A DNA stretch of 64,000 bases from Thalassovita sp. (GTDB taxonomy: Bacteria; Pseudomonadota; Alphaproteobacteria; Rhodobacterales; Rhodobacteraceae). The notes beneath the pieces were generated by a model. That model worked only from the letters and a program-made list of their open reading frames with translations. It had not been told where the DNA came from and did not search any database. A program made the position numbers and the translations under genes. The stretch's first letter is position 1. Every line of letters starts with the position of its first letter. The stretch covers positions 3,038,001 to 3,102,000 of the forward strand of contig NZ_OY829290.1 of the NCBI RefSeq assembly GCF_963691685.1, in the 5' to 3' direction. This document shows positions 8,101 to 16,361 of this stretch, one piece after another.

Positions 8101-9315
8101 TCAGTCCAGCAGGGTTGTTTCTATTTCTGCGCTGGCATGCAGGGTTTTATGCACCGGACACTTGTCCGCAATACGCAGGATATCGGCGCGCTGGCTGTCA
8201 CTCAGATCACCGCGCACATGGATGTCCCGGCGGAACACATCGCGTTTGGTGGGCGCTTGGCCCTCCATTGCCTCCAGATGGCGTTTGTCATGGTAGACAT
8301 CCACCGCCACATGCTCCAGCGGGTAGCCTTTGCGGCGGGCATACATGCGGATGGTCATGGTGGTACAGGCCCCCAGCCCCGCCGACAGATACTGATAGGG
8401 GGTTGGCCCCAGATCGCTGCCCCCGACCGCGGCCGGTTCATCCGCCAGATAGGTGTGACGGCCCGCAATGTTCACGTCCTGCAGGAAACCCATGGCGTCC
8501 GCCTCAGACACATGCACCGCACCATCAGGGGCGGACTTGGTCACAGGTTCCGCCGCCAGATCCACATAGCGCGCCGCCCAGGCCAGGATGGTATCCGCCG
8601 CATATTCCGCATCTTTGATCCGGGTCACCAGATGATCGGCGTCATCCAGGGTAACAAAGCTCTTGGGATGTTTCGCCGCTGTAAAGATCTCCGCCGCGTT
8701 TTCAATCCCCACCACATCGTCCAAAGGCGCATGCAGCACCAACAGCGCCTTGTGCAGGCTGGCAATTGCCGGCGCCATCTCCTGCGCGGCGATATCTTCG
8801 AGGAAGTGTTTGCAGATGGTGAAGGGGCGGCCGGCCAGTTCAACCTGCGCACCGCCCTCTTCCTCAATCTCTTTGACCTTGGCGCCAAAGTTATGTGCAA
8901 CATGCGCCGGATCAAAGGGCGCGCCAATGGTGGCCGCCGCGCGGGCAGAAGGGATCTGACCCGCCGCTTTCAAAACCGCAGCACCACCGAGGGAATGGCC
9001 GACCAGCAGCTGCGGCGCGGCGAACCGTTCCTCCAACGCTTGGGCGGCCAGAACCAGATCCGCCACATTGGTGGTGAAATTGGTGTTGGCAAATTCGCCC
9101 TCAGAATGACCTAGCCCGGTGAAATCAAACCGCAACACCGCCATGCCCCGCTGCGCCAGATGCTGGGCAATGCGTTTGGCGGCCGGAATATCCTTGGAAC
9201 AGGTAAAGCAATGCGCAAATAGTGCGGTCGAAGTGATCTCGCCCTCGGGCAGATCCAATCGGGCAGCAAGGGTGCTGCCGTCATGGCCGGTGAAGGTCAG
9301 GCGTTGGGTTTTCAT
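8101..9315 (-). CDS. Alpha/beta hydrolase fused to OsmC-family domain
   Basis: 404 residues from the ATG at 9315, chosen because CGGAGGATC lies just upstream. The N-terminal half (about 1-250) is an alpha/beta hydrolase with nucleophile elbow VGHSLGGAA and a LHAPLDDVVG acid-loop segment. The C-terminal half (about 265-404) is an OsmC-type peroxiredoxin-like domain carrying the two redox cysteines, in GLGACTTMT and in DKCPVHKT. Fusions of this kind are found across Proteobacteria. The predicted role is hydrolysis of an unknown ester or peroxide coupled to organic hydroperoxide reduction. Both active sites look intact. It is monocistronic. Confidence 0.9.
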   Translation of the reverse strand: MKTQRLTFTGHDGSTLAARLDLPEGEITSTALFAHCFTCSKDIPAAKRIAQHLAQRGMAVLRFDFTGLGHSEGEFANTNFTTNVADLVLAAQALEERFAAPQLLVGHSLGGAAVLKAAGQIPSARAAATIGAPFDPAHVAHNFGAKVKEIEEEGGAQVELAGRPFTICKHFLEDIAAQEMAPAIASLHKALLVLHAPLDDVVGIENAAEIFTAAKHPKSFVTLDDADHLVTRIKDAEYAADTILAWAARYVDLAAEPVTKSAPDGAVHVSEADAMGFLQDVNIAGRHTYLADEPAAVGGSDLGPTPYQYLSAGLGACTTMTIRMYARRKGYPLEHVAVDVYHDKRHLEAMEGQAPTKRDVFRRDIHVRGDLSDSQRADILRIADKCPVHKTLHASAEIETTLLD

Positions 9316-9460
9316 GGCGGATCCTCCGGGTGTGTTGGCTGCGGTCTGCCCCATCATCAAAGCCCCGGGGCCCTTCAAACAAGAGGGTTCACAGAAACGT
9401 GCCCGCACGGGCCACTGGCGTGATCTGCGTTACACTCCCGCCCCATGCCGGAAATCGCGC

Positions 9461-9895
9461 TTACTGCCCCGCCAGATGTGCCACCACCTGGCGCTGATGC
9501 GGGGCGTCACGATGTTCAAACAGGTAGATCCCCTGCCAGGTCCCCAGCGCCAATTGCCCGGCCACCAGCGGCACCGACAGGCTGACCGGCATCATCGCGG
9601 ATTTGATGTGGGCCGGCATGTCATCCGGCCCCTCATAGGTGTGGGTCAGATAGGCCATGCTGGGATCCGTGGTGGGCGGCACCAGACGGGCGAAGAAGTT
9701 GCGCAGATCCACCTGCACCTCAGGATCGGCGTTTTCCTGAATCAGCAATGAACAGGAGGTGTGGCGCACAAACAGCGTCAGCAGCCCCGCCTGCATGCCC
9801 TGATCCTGCACCCAGGCCGCCACATCACGGGTAAACTCATACAGCCCCTGCCCGCGGGTCGAGAGGTTGAACTGCGTCTGCGCCAGCTGACTCAT
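9461..9895 (-). CDS. YjbQ family protein (UPF0047)
   Basis: 144 residues from the ATG at 9895. Family signatures are VRHTSCSLLIQENADP near residue 45 and WQGIYLFEHRD near the C-terminus. YjbQ proteins have weak thiamine-phosphate synthase activity in vitro; their true role is unsettled. The ribosome site GGAGG is formed by the last codons of the preceding micro-gene, five bases upstream, so translation is probably coupled. Confidence 0.92.
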   Translation of the reverse strand: MSQLAQTQFNLSTRGQGLYEFTRDVAAWVQDQGMQAGLLTLFVRHTSCSLLIQENADPEVQVDLRNFFARLVPPTTDPSMAYLTHTYEGPDDMPAHIKSAMMPVSLSVPLVAGQLALGTWQGIYLFEHRDAPHQRQVVAHLAGQ

Positions 9896-9900
9896 GTGGC

Positions 9901-10062
9901 TCAGCCTCCGATCAGGGTTTTCACGAAAGGTAACAGGCTGGCCGCCAAGATACCCACCACCGCGCCGATCAGCATGCGGGGCACCATGCCACCAAGCGAC
10001 GGCGCAAAGAGGCTGAGCAACCCGCAAATCGCGGCGTAGAAGGCAAGGGCAATTGGATCCAT
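9901..10062 (-). CDS. 53-residue two-helix membrane micro-protein
   Basis: A short gene from ATG 10062 to TGA 9901. It starts MDPIALAFYAAICGLLS and has two hydrophobic segments (about 3-18 and 28-45) separated by a short polar turn, so it should span the inner membrane twice. Its last codons provide the GGAGG ribosome site of yjbQ and the gap is only five bases. I recognise no named family; similar short proteins beside YjbQ in Rhodobacterales are what I would expect from memory, but this needs a search. Function unknown. Confidence 0.65.
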   Translation of the reverse strand: MDPIALAFYAAICGLLSLFAPSLGGMVPRMLIGAVVGILAASLLPFVKTLIGG

Positions 10063-10087
10063 GCCCTAGCCTAACAGCTGTCTGGTC

Positions 10088-10369
10088 TTAGCCAAACACC
10101 CCATCGCCCATCTGGTCGATAAAACTCTTGGCCTTTTGCAGGCTGATCTGGGCGGCTTCATCCTGTGAGCCGACGGTATCGGCGCGGATCATCATGTGGG
10201 ACTTCAACTCCCCATCTATGACCTTTTCGATGCGGGCACCGATCCGGTAGCTGCCGCCCTCGCGGATCGGCTCCACATAGATCAGGAAGCCTGCGTGGTC
10301 TTCGGGCTCAGCGCCTTTCGGCTCTGATTTGCTGGCACCACCACCGAAGAGTTTGGAAAATAGGGACAT
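10088..10369 (-). CDS. HlyU family protein
   Basis: 93 residues from ATG 10369 (MSLFSKLFGGG). The body, with YVEPIREGGSYRIGARIEK and SHMMIRADT, matches the HlyU family as found in alphaproteobacteria. In Vibrio a protein of this name activates haemolysin genes, but alphaproteobacterial members are generally uncharacterised and lack the winged-helix fold of Vibrio HlyU, so no regulatory role is claimed. Two upstream in-frame ATGs (10381, 10384) are possible but leave no ribosome site. Confidence 0.82.
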   Translation of the reverse strand: MSLFSKLFGGGASKSEPKGAEPEDHAGFLIYVEPIREGGSYRIGARIEKVIDGELKSHMMIRADTVGSQDEAAQISLQKAKSFIDQMGDGVFG

Positions 10370-10444
10370 GGGTCGATCCATCATATTTGGGTTTGATACA
10401 GTGTGGCGCTTGACCCCATCAGGTGCAAGAGGGCGCGCCTGCAC

Positions 10445-11323
10445 TCAGGTAAAACGCGCCGCCCGCGCCTTAAAGAATGGCACCAGCATCTGGCGGAACG
10501 CCGTCACCTTGGCCGAGGGCCACAGATCCGCATGGGCCACCACCCAGATATCGGCGTAGGGCTGCGCTGGCATCAGGCCCAGCGGCTGCAGCCCCAGCGC
10601 ACGGCCCAGAAACAACGGCATGCGCACCACCCCCAGGCCCGCCTGCGCCGCGCCCGCCATCGCCACCATGTCATCAAAGACCATGGCGATCCGCGATTGT
10701 GGTGACTGCGCCCTCACCGCTGCGGGCAGCTCTGCCATCGCCTCATAGACCAGCCAGTCAATCGGGGCCTCGGGCGCCTTGGCCATTGCCTCCACATAGC
10801 TCGCCGCGGCAAAGGCGGCCGATTTCTGCGCCGTCAGCCGCCGCCCCATCAGGCTGTCCCCCGGGGCGCGGCTGATGCGGATCGCCAGATCAGCCTCACG
10901 CCGGTTGAGATCCAACAGGTCGTTTGAGGCCCGCAGATGCAGGTCAATATCGGGATAAGCCTTGGCAAAGTCCTGCAGAACCGGCGCCAGAACATGGGCG
11001 ATCAACAGCTGCGGTGCGGTGATCACCAGCGGCCCGCGCAACCGGCTGTCCTGGCCGGAAAGCTGGCGCAGCATCGCGTCGGCCTCCGCCTCCATCCTGG
11101 CCGCATGTTCGCCAATCAGCTGCGCCGCCTCGGTAGGATGGTAGCCATCGGCCAGACGTTCAAACAGGGTCTGATCCAGCGCCTGCTCCACCCGTGCAAT
11201 GCGCCGTGCCACGGTGGTGTAATTCACCCCCAGCGCCTGCCCCGCCGCCGCCAGACTGCCATGGCGCACCAGCGCCAGCACGGTTTTCAAATCGCCCCAA
11301 TCGGGGTCATCCACTCGCTGCAT
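10445..11323 (-). CDS. LysR-type transcriptional regulator
   Basis: 292 residues from ATG 11323. The winged helix-turn-helix occupies about residues 9-65 (VLALVRHGSLAAAGQALGV, TTVARRIARVE), followed by a linker helix and a periplasmic-binding-type effector domain (GPLVITAPQLL, DLAIRIS). It is divergent from the DUF1330 gene at 11419, and the 95-base gap probably carries its operator. That gene is the obvious candidate target. The effector is unknown. Confidence 0.88.
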   Translation of the reverse strand: MQRVDDPDWGDLKTVLALVRHGSLAAAGQALGVNYTTVARRIARVEQALDQTLFERLADGYHPTEAAQLIGEHAARMEAEADAMLRQLSGQDSRLRGPLVITAPQLLIAHVLAPVLQDFAKAYPDIDLHLRASNDLLDLNRREADLAIRISRAPGDSLMGRRLTAQKSAAFAAASYVEAMAKAPEAPIDWLVYEAMAELPAAVRAQSPQSRIAMVFDDMVAMAGAAQAGLGVVRMPLFLGRALGLQPLGLMPAQPYADIWVVAHADLWPSAKVTAFRQMLVPFFKARAARFT

Positions 11324-11418
11324 ACCATGCACTATCGCATGGAATGAATGCAAAGTCGCGCGTTTTCGCGTGCCATGACAGATGCCACATAGGGTTCACA
11401 CATTTGATGGAGAGAGAA

Positions 11419-11700
11419 ATGATCTACGCCTACGCGCAACTGACCGTGACCAACCCTGATGCCCTAAACGCCTACCGTGAAAAGGCAGGCGAAGCGCTGG
11501 CCCGCCACGGTGGCAAGGTCGAAGCGGCCAGCAAAGACTTCACCACATTGGATGGCAGCCCTGCGGCGCCTGACACGGCCGCGCTGCTGTCGTTCCCGGA
11601 TCGTGACGCGGCGCTGGCCTGGGCCAATGACCCGGATCTGGCCGATCTGCACGCCCTGCGCCGCAGCGCCGGGGGATCGGACATCCTGCTGCTGGGTTAA
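11419..11700 (+). CDS. DUF1330-family small protein
   Basis: 93 residues with a ferredoxin-like alpha/beta plan (MIYAYAQLTVTNPD, AYREKAGEALARHGGKV). I start at ATG 11419 because GGAGAGA lies six bases upstream; an in-frame ATG at 11407 overlaps that site. DUF1330 proteins are dimeric-barrel-like and of unknown function. A second member of the family lies at 40471. It is divergent from a LysR gene. Confidence 0.8.
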   Translation: MIYAYAQLTVTNPDALNAYREKAGEALARHGGKVEAASKDFTTLDGSPAAPDTAALLSFPDRDAALAWANDPDLADLHALRRSAGGSDILLLG

Positions 11701-11724
11701 TCCAACCGCACCATTGTGTGAGAC

Positions 11725-11758
11725 AAAGAAAAGCGCCCTGACCGTCTGGTCAGGGCGC
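11725..11758 (-). terminator. Rho-independent terminator
   Basis: GCGCCCTGACC (11733-11743) and GGTCAGGGCGC (11748-11758) form a perfect 11-bp stem with a GTCT loop. On the minus strand it is followed by TTTTCTTT, so it ends the 11791-12030 gene. It also sits 33 bases after the plus-strand DUF1330 gene and may act in both directions. Confidence 0.85.
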
Positions 11759-11790
11759 ATTCATCTCCCGTTGCACTGGCGTCTGGGCGC

Positions 11791-12030
11791 TTAACGCTCC
11801 ACACAGGTGGCGGCCAGCTGCACCATCGCCTCCTGAGCCTCGGCGGAGGTTATGCAGGGGGCGGCCAGCTGGACGGTGCCACTGTCAGAGCCAACCCAAA
11901 TGTCAGGGCTGGGCTGCGACAGCACCATTTGCGGCAGAGGGAGGGTGGTCACGTGATCCAACGTCAACTCATAACCAGTATGCGCAAACAGGGAGGTTGG
12001 GATCAGCAGTAACAAGACGAGCGCTTTCAT
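11791..12030 (-). CDS. Small exported protein of unknown function
   Basis: 79 residues. The first 16 or so (MKALVLLLLIPTSLFA) form a clear signal peptide. The mature part of about 60 residues has two cysteines, one in APCITS and one near the C-terminus, which could form a disulfide in the periplasm. An excellent ribosome site (GGAGG, 6 bases upstream) and a strong terminator after the stop support a real gene. No family recognised. Confidence 0.7.
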   Translation of the reverse strand: MKALVLLLLIPTSLFAHTGYELTLDHVTTLPLPQMVLSQPSPDIWVGSDSGTVQLAAPCITSAEAQEAMVQLAATCVER

Positions 12031-12106
12031 GGCTCACCTCCTTTCCTGCCGCTATAGATTGGGTGTCTTGGAAAAACGACAAGAGCCGCGCGCGCTTTGG
12101 TGAAGA

Positions 12107-12715
12107 TCAGTCGCGCAAATGTGTTTGCACCGGGTCATGCGGTGCGTCCTGAGGTGCGGTCTGAAGCTCTGACTCAGCCTTAGTCACAGGCACGCTGACC
12201 CAGCCATGGTAGCGGATCAACCGCCCCAGCCCCCAGAGCCGCGCTGAGATATCAAAACAGAACCGCCCCGCCGCATCGCCGTATTCCACACTGTCGCTGA
12301 TCGGCAGCAGGATCCGCGGCAACGGCAGCCCCGCGACCCAAAGGTGCCGCACCGCCACATGCAGCCGCCCGGCCTCAGCCGTCAAGGCCATGCCGATGGT
12401 AAAGGGCCCCAGCCGTTCCAGCACCAGTTTGCGGGCCGGATCATACCGCAGGGAGGACCGGGTTTCATGCCCACCAAACAGCCGGATCCATTCCGCCCCG
12501 CGGGCATCATTGCGGATCTGCAAAGAAAGCGGCACGGCCTGACTGGACGGCGGGAACCGCCCAAGGCCCAGCAGCAAGCGGACAACCCGCCCCTGCCCGC
12601 GTTCCACCGCAGCCTCACCCTGATAGCGGGCCTCTGCATGCACAGCGTGAAACCGGCGCACCGGCTCTGCCACCGGCAGGCCCAAAGCGTCAATCGCCTG
12701 CCCAAAGGGATCCAT
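12107..12715 (-). CDS. DUF4166 domain protein
   Basis: 202 residues, matching the DUF4166 family (FHAVHAEARYQGEAAVERG, then WIRLFGG and a C-terminal VSVPVTKAESE). Function unknown; family members are often fused or adjacent to DCC (DUF393) proteins or to saccharopine-reductase-like proteins. Here it overlaps the upstream DCC gene by one base, which indicates a two-gene operon. Confidence 0.82.
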   Translation of the reverse strand: MDPFGQAIDALGLPVAEPVRRFHAVHAEARYQGEAAVERGQGRVVRLLLGLGRFPPSSQAVPLSLQIRNDARGAEWIRLFGGHETRSSLRYDPARKLVLERLGPFTIGMALTAEAGRLHVAVRHLWVAGLPLPRILLPISDSVEYGDAAGRFCFDISARLWGLGRLIRYHGWVSVPVTKAESELQTAPQDAPHDPVQTHLRD

Positions 12716-13179
12716 CAGCCAAACCCGCCTTCAAGAAACCGCGCCTTCAGCGCGTCATCCGGCACCACACATTGGTCAAAGCGGCCAAACAGCCGGTAGC
12801 GGTTGCGCGCGATCAGATTATAGAGCGGATCCTTCAGAACATGCGGCACCAGACGGATCAGTCGCGCCACACGCCACACCCCGCCAAAGCCGGAGACCAG
12901 CTCGGCCAGCGCATCAACCTTGGTGAACGCTTTACCGTCGCGGAACACCAAAATGGTGGTGAAGTTTTCATGCGGCAGCCCGACGCTTTTGAACAGGGCC
13001 TGCCCCAAAGGCGACTGGCCAATGACAAACCGCACCTGCTGCTTGCGGTCCCGCTTCAGCACGAAATGAAAAAACCCATCGCAGAGCACACATTCGCCGT
13101 CATAGACCATCACATAAGGCGCGTGATCCAGATCCGACTGCCACGCCTGGGTTTGATCGATAGCCCTGTCTTGATGCAT
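12715..13179 (-). CDS. DCC (DUF393) thiol-disulfide oxidoreductase-like protein
   Basis: 154 residues with the diagnostic YDGECVLCDGFFHF motif near residue 25, giving the DxxCxxC arrangement for which the family is named. The fold is thioredoxin-like and the two cysteines suggest redox activity, but substrates are unknown. It is the first gene of the DCC-DUF4166 pair, whose one-base overlap suggests joint function at the membrane. Confidence 0.88.
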   Translation of the reverse strand: MHQDRAIDQTQAWQSDLDHAPYVMVYDGECVLCDGFFHFVLKRDRKQQVRFVIGQSPLGQALFKSVGLPHENFTTILVFRDGKAFTKVDALAELVSGFGGVWRVARLIRLVPHVLKDPLYNLIARNRYRLFGRFDQCVVPDDALKARFLEGGFG

Positions 13180-13392
13180 CGCTGCGGCCTCCTGCCAATT
13201 CAGCCTCGCCCCACAACTTTAGCGCCCTCACGAGAAACAGGAAGCACCATCAGGATGTCACGGTGTCGCAGCGCGCCTCAGGCGAAGGCAGGCCCTACAA
13301 CGGCACGGGGCCGGACCAAGACACAATGCGCCAACTGTGGTAAGGTTTTGGCATTTGACCCAAGTCCATTTTCAAACCCGAAGGAGGTATTC

Positions 13393-14136
13393 ATGCCCTT
13401 CCCACGTCTAAGACCTGTGCTTTTGTCCTGTATCCTCTGCCTGCCCGGCCAAGCCTATGCCCTTGATGACTACGCGATACGCGGCATCGTTTCCGATCTG
13501 TTTGACACATTGGAGGAGATCAATCGCAACATTTCCAACGAGGCCTCATCAACGCGAGAGGCGATCAAACAAATCGACACGCATCTGATGCGGAAATACA
13601 CAGATGAGGTGCCCGCCAAAGGCATTCTGGAGGAAATTCTGGACCAGCTGGAGAAGACCAACCGGCAACGGCCCGACGCCCCGGGGCGCGCCACCATGCC
13701 AATGGTCGTCTCGCTAAAGAGCGCAGATGACGGGTTTAACGTCATCTTCGAAGGTCAGACGATTGGCACGGACCGCGGCACAGCATCCGGGTTTAATCCA
13801 CCGCTGCAATACGATCTGTACGCCATCGCGCGTAATGCGTACCTCGACGCTCGCAATAGCGGTGATGCCGCATCGGCGGAGGTCTGGCGCAAAATCAACC
13901 GCAAGATCCAGCGGGGCAAACCGCTTGATCTGGTGATCCAGTGTTGGAATGCGGGGGGCCCGTCGGCAATCGACTATGAGGTCACCCTCAACGGCAGCAA
14001 GCAACAGGGGCGCCGTGTCACAGGGACAAACTCCGGTGGCGTCTCCTGCACGGAGACTTATCAGATCTGTTATGATCAGCTGTTGGATCGGGATATCGTT
14101 CCAAACCGTGGCGTGACCTGTTCGCAAACTGAGTAA
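13393..14136 (+). CDS. Exported protein of unknown function
   Basis: 247 residues from ATG 13393, placed by the perfect ribosome site AAGGAGG six bases upstream. Residues 1-24 form a signal peptide (LLSCILCLPGQAYA). Residues 35-100 are helical and charged (DTLEEINRNIS, EEILDQLEKTNRQ), probably a short coiled coil. The rest has four cysteines near the C-terminus (QCWNAGG, SCTETYQICYD, VTCSQTE), suggesting disulfides. No family recognised. It is isolated, converging on rpoD across a shared terminator. Confidence 0.7.
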   Translation: MPFPRLRPVLLSCILCLPGQAYALDDYAIRGIVSDLFDTLEEINRNISNEASSTREAIKQIDTHLMRKYTDEVPAKGILEEILDQLEKTNRQRPDAPGRATMPMVVSLKSADDGFNVIFEGQTIGTDRGTASGFNPPLQYDLYAIARNAYLDARNSGDAASAEVWRKINRKIQRGKPLDLVIQCWNAGGPSAIDYEVTLNGSKQQGRRVTGTNSGGVSCTETYQICYDQLLDRDIVPNRGVTCSQTE

Positions 14137-14177
14137 CACAGCGAAGGCGCCTTTGCCCCACGATCGAACCAACAAAA

Positions 14178-14208
14178 AACGCCCCCGAAATCGGGGGCGT
14201 TTTGTTAT
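14178..14208. terminator. Bidirectional terminator between 13393 gene and rpoD
   Basis: AACGCCCCCGA (14178-14188) and TCGGGGGCGTT (14191-14201) form an 11-bp stem. A-run on the left and T-run on the right allow it to terminate both the plus-strand exported-protein gene and minus-strand rpoD. Confidence 0.88.
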
Positions 14209-14226
14209 TCACATCACCTGGAGCGC

Positions 14227-16230
14227 TTACTGATCGAGGAAGCTGCGCAGTTTGCGGGAGCGGCTGGGGTGCTTCAGCTTGCGCAGGGCTTTTGCTTCGA
14301 TCTGACGGATCCGTTCGCGGGTCACGCTGAACTGCTGGCCCACCTCTTCCAGCGTGTGGTCGGTGTTCATGCCGATGCCAAAGCGCATCCGCAGCACACG
14401 TTCCTCACGCGGGGTGAGTGAGGCCAGAACGCGCGTGGTGGTCTCTTTCAGGTTTTCCTGAATGGCCGAATCCAGCGGCAGCACGGCGTTTTTGTCTTCG
14501 ATGAAATCGCCCAGCTGGCTGTCTTCTTCGTCGCCAATCGGGGTTTCCAGAGAAATCGGCTCCTTGGCGATTTTCATCACCTTGCGGACCTTTTCCAGCG
14601 GCATCTGCAGCTTTTCGGCCAGTTCTTCCGGCGTCGGCTCACGGCCGATCTCATGCAGCATCTGACGGCCGGTCCGCACCAGTTTATTGATCGTTTCGAT
14701 CATATGCACCGGGATACGGATGGTGCGTGCCTGATCCGCAATCGAGCGGGTGATCGCCTGACGGATCCACCAGGTCGCATAGGTCGAGAATTTGTAGCCG
14801 CGGCGGTATTCGAACTTATCCACCGCCTTCATCAGACCGATGTTACCTTCCTGAATAAGATCCAGGAACTGCAGGCCACGGTTGGTGTATTTCTTCGCGA
14901 TTGAGATCACGAGGCGAAGGTTAGCCTCAACCATCTCTTTCTTGGCCTGACGGGCCTCTTTTTCACCCTTTTGAACCTGCGCCACGATGCGGCGGAATTC
15001 AGGGATGTCCAGACCAACGTATTGACCCACCTGAGCCATGTCGTTGCGCAGACCTTCGACCTTCTCGGTGGAGCGTTCGATGAACATCTGCCAGCCACGG
15101 CCGGGTTTTTCAGCCATACGGTCCAGCCAGGTCGGATCCAGTTCCGAGCCACGGTAGGCCTCAATGAACTCACGACGGTTGATGCGGGCCTGGTCAGCCA
15201 GTTTCACCATCGAGCTGTCGATCGACATGATCCGGCGGTTGATGCCGTAAAGCTGGTCGATCAGCGCCTCGATCCGGTTGTTGTGCAGATGCAGGCCGTT
15301 CACCAGTTCGACAATCTCGGAGCGCAGTTTTTGATAGCGCGCTTCATCTTCTTCCGAGAAACTGCCGTCTTCGTTCAGCGTGGCCGAGATCCGGGCGTCC
15401 TGCATTTCCGACAGGATTTCGAAGTCTTCAGCGATGTTGTTGAGGGTGTCGAGCACACGCTGCTTCAGCGCGGCCTCCATCGCGGCCAGCGACATGTTGG
15501 CCTGTTCATCCTCATCATCATCGTCGTCATCATTGCGGATCGGGTTGCCGTCCGCATCGTATTCCTGCTTTTCCTCTTTCTGCGCCGGTTGCGCAGAAGG
15601 GGCAGCGGCGACGTTGGCGGCGCCAACGATGCCTTCTTCGTCGTCTTCGCCGTCCTCACCCATCTGGTTGCCAAAGGTGGTTTCCAGATCGATCACATCG
15701 CGCAGCAGAATATCTTCGGACAGAAGTTCGTCACGCCAGATGGTGATCGCCTGGAAGGTCAGCGGGCTTTCGCACAGACCCAGGATCATCGTGTTGCGGC
15801 CGGCCTCGATGCGTTTCGCAATCGCGATTTCGCCCTCTCGGCTCAGCAGTTCGACCGAGCCCATCTCGCGCAGGTACATGCGCACCGGATCGTCAGTGCG
15901 ATCCAGCTTTTCGGTGGTGCCCGAAGACAGCGCCACTTCGCCCTTGTTGGAGGAAACATCCACAACGGCGGTGTTTTTCTGTTCTTCTTCTTCGGCTTCT
16001 TCGTCTTCGATGATGTTGATGCCCATTTCCGAGAGCATCGACATCACGTCTTCGATCTGTTCCGAGGACACCTGATCGGGGGGCAGAACCTGGTTCAGCT
16101 GGTCATAGGTGATATAGCCCCGTTCCCGCGCTTCGGCGATCATCCGCTTTACGGCAGCCTGGCTCATGTCCAGGGATACCTCGGCGTCCTGATCGTCGGG
16201 CTTGCGGTCTTCGGTGTCTTTGGCAGCCAT
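14227..16230 (-). CDS. rpoD: RNA polymerase primary sigma factor RpoD
   Basis: 667 residues, the usual length of alphaproteobacterial sigma-70. Region 1.1 lies at about 20-95, region 1.2 at DPVRMYLREMG, and an acidic non-conserved insert (DDDDDDEDEQ) near residue 235. Region 2 contains NLRLVISIAKKYTNRG, LIQEGNIGLMKAVDKFEYRRG and YATWWIRQAI (core binding and -10 recognition). Region 4 has VTRERIRQIEAKALRKLKHP (-35 recognition). It follows dnaG on the same strand; rpsU, the first gene of the classical macromolecular-synthesis operon, is absent. The 131-base gap before it holds four GANTC sites. Confidence 0.98.
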   Translation of the reverse strand: MAAKDTEDRKPDDQDAEVSLDMSQAAVKRMIAEARERGYITYDQLNQVLPPDQVSSEQIEDVMSMLSEMGINIIEDEEAEEEEQKNTAVVDVSSNKGEVALSSGTTEKLDRTDDPVRMYLREMGSVELLSREGEIAIAKRIEAGRNTMILGLCESPLTFQAITIWRDELLSEDILLRDVIDLETTFGNQMGEDGEDDEEGIVGAANVAAAPSAQPAQKEEKQEYDADGNPIRNDDDDDDEDEQANMSLAAMEAALKQRVLDTLNNIAEDFEILSEMQDARISATLNEDGSFSEEDEARYQKLRSEIVELVNGLHLHNNRIEALIDQLYGINRRIMSIDSSMVKLADQARINRREFIEAYRGSELDPTWLDRMAEKPGRGWQMFIERSTEKVEGLRNDMAQVGQYVGLDIPEFRRIVAQVQKGEKEARQAKKEMVEANLRLVISIAKKYTNRGLQFLDLIQEGNIGLMKAVDKFEYRRGYKFSTYATWWIRQAITRSIADQARTIRIPVHMIETINKLVRTGRQMLHEIGREPTPEELAEKLQMPLEKVRKVMKIAKEPISLETPIGDEEDSQLGDFIEDKNAVLPLDSAIQENLKETTTRVLASLTPREERVLRMRFGIGMNTDHTLEEVGQQFSVTRERIRQIEAKALRKLKHPSRSRKLRSFLDQ

Positions 16231-16267
16231 GTAACTCTCCTGCAGGCGGACGGATCCGGGCGTGGCA

Positions 16268-16308
16268 TGATTCGTTCAGAGCGAATCAATAACGCGATTC
16301 CATGATTC
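16268..16308. promoter_or_regulatory. Cluster of four GANTC (CcrM) sites before rpoD, with inverted repeat
   Basis: GANTC occurs at 16269-16273, 16283-16287, 16296-16300 and 16304-16308. The first two are part of the inverted repeat TGATTCG-N7-CGAATCA (16268-16288). A fifth site lies at about 16426 inside the dnaG 3' end. CcrM methylates GANTC in alphaproteobacteria and hemimethylation can control transcription via GcrA. A regulatory role here is inference. Confidence 0.45.
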
Positions 16309-16361
16309 GGAAACCCGTTTACCCGGAATTCTTTCTGTTTTCTTCACCAAATCGCCCGATA

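Noticed and set aside
13311..13392. Zinc-finger-like CANCGK peptide upstream of the exported protein gene
   Set aside because: It lies before the perfect AAGGAGG site and signal peptide start at 13393, so it is leader sequence and the motif is chance.
14971..16305. Long plus-strand open frame of over 440 codons opposite rpoD
   Set aside because: It is antisense to a certain rpoD gene, has a composition dictated by rpoD's third codon positions (runs of Phe, Val, His) and no ribosome site. Typical GC-rich shadow frame.
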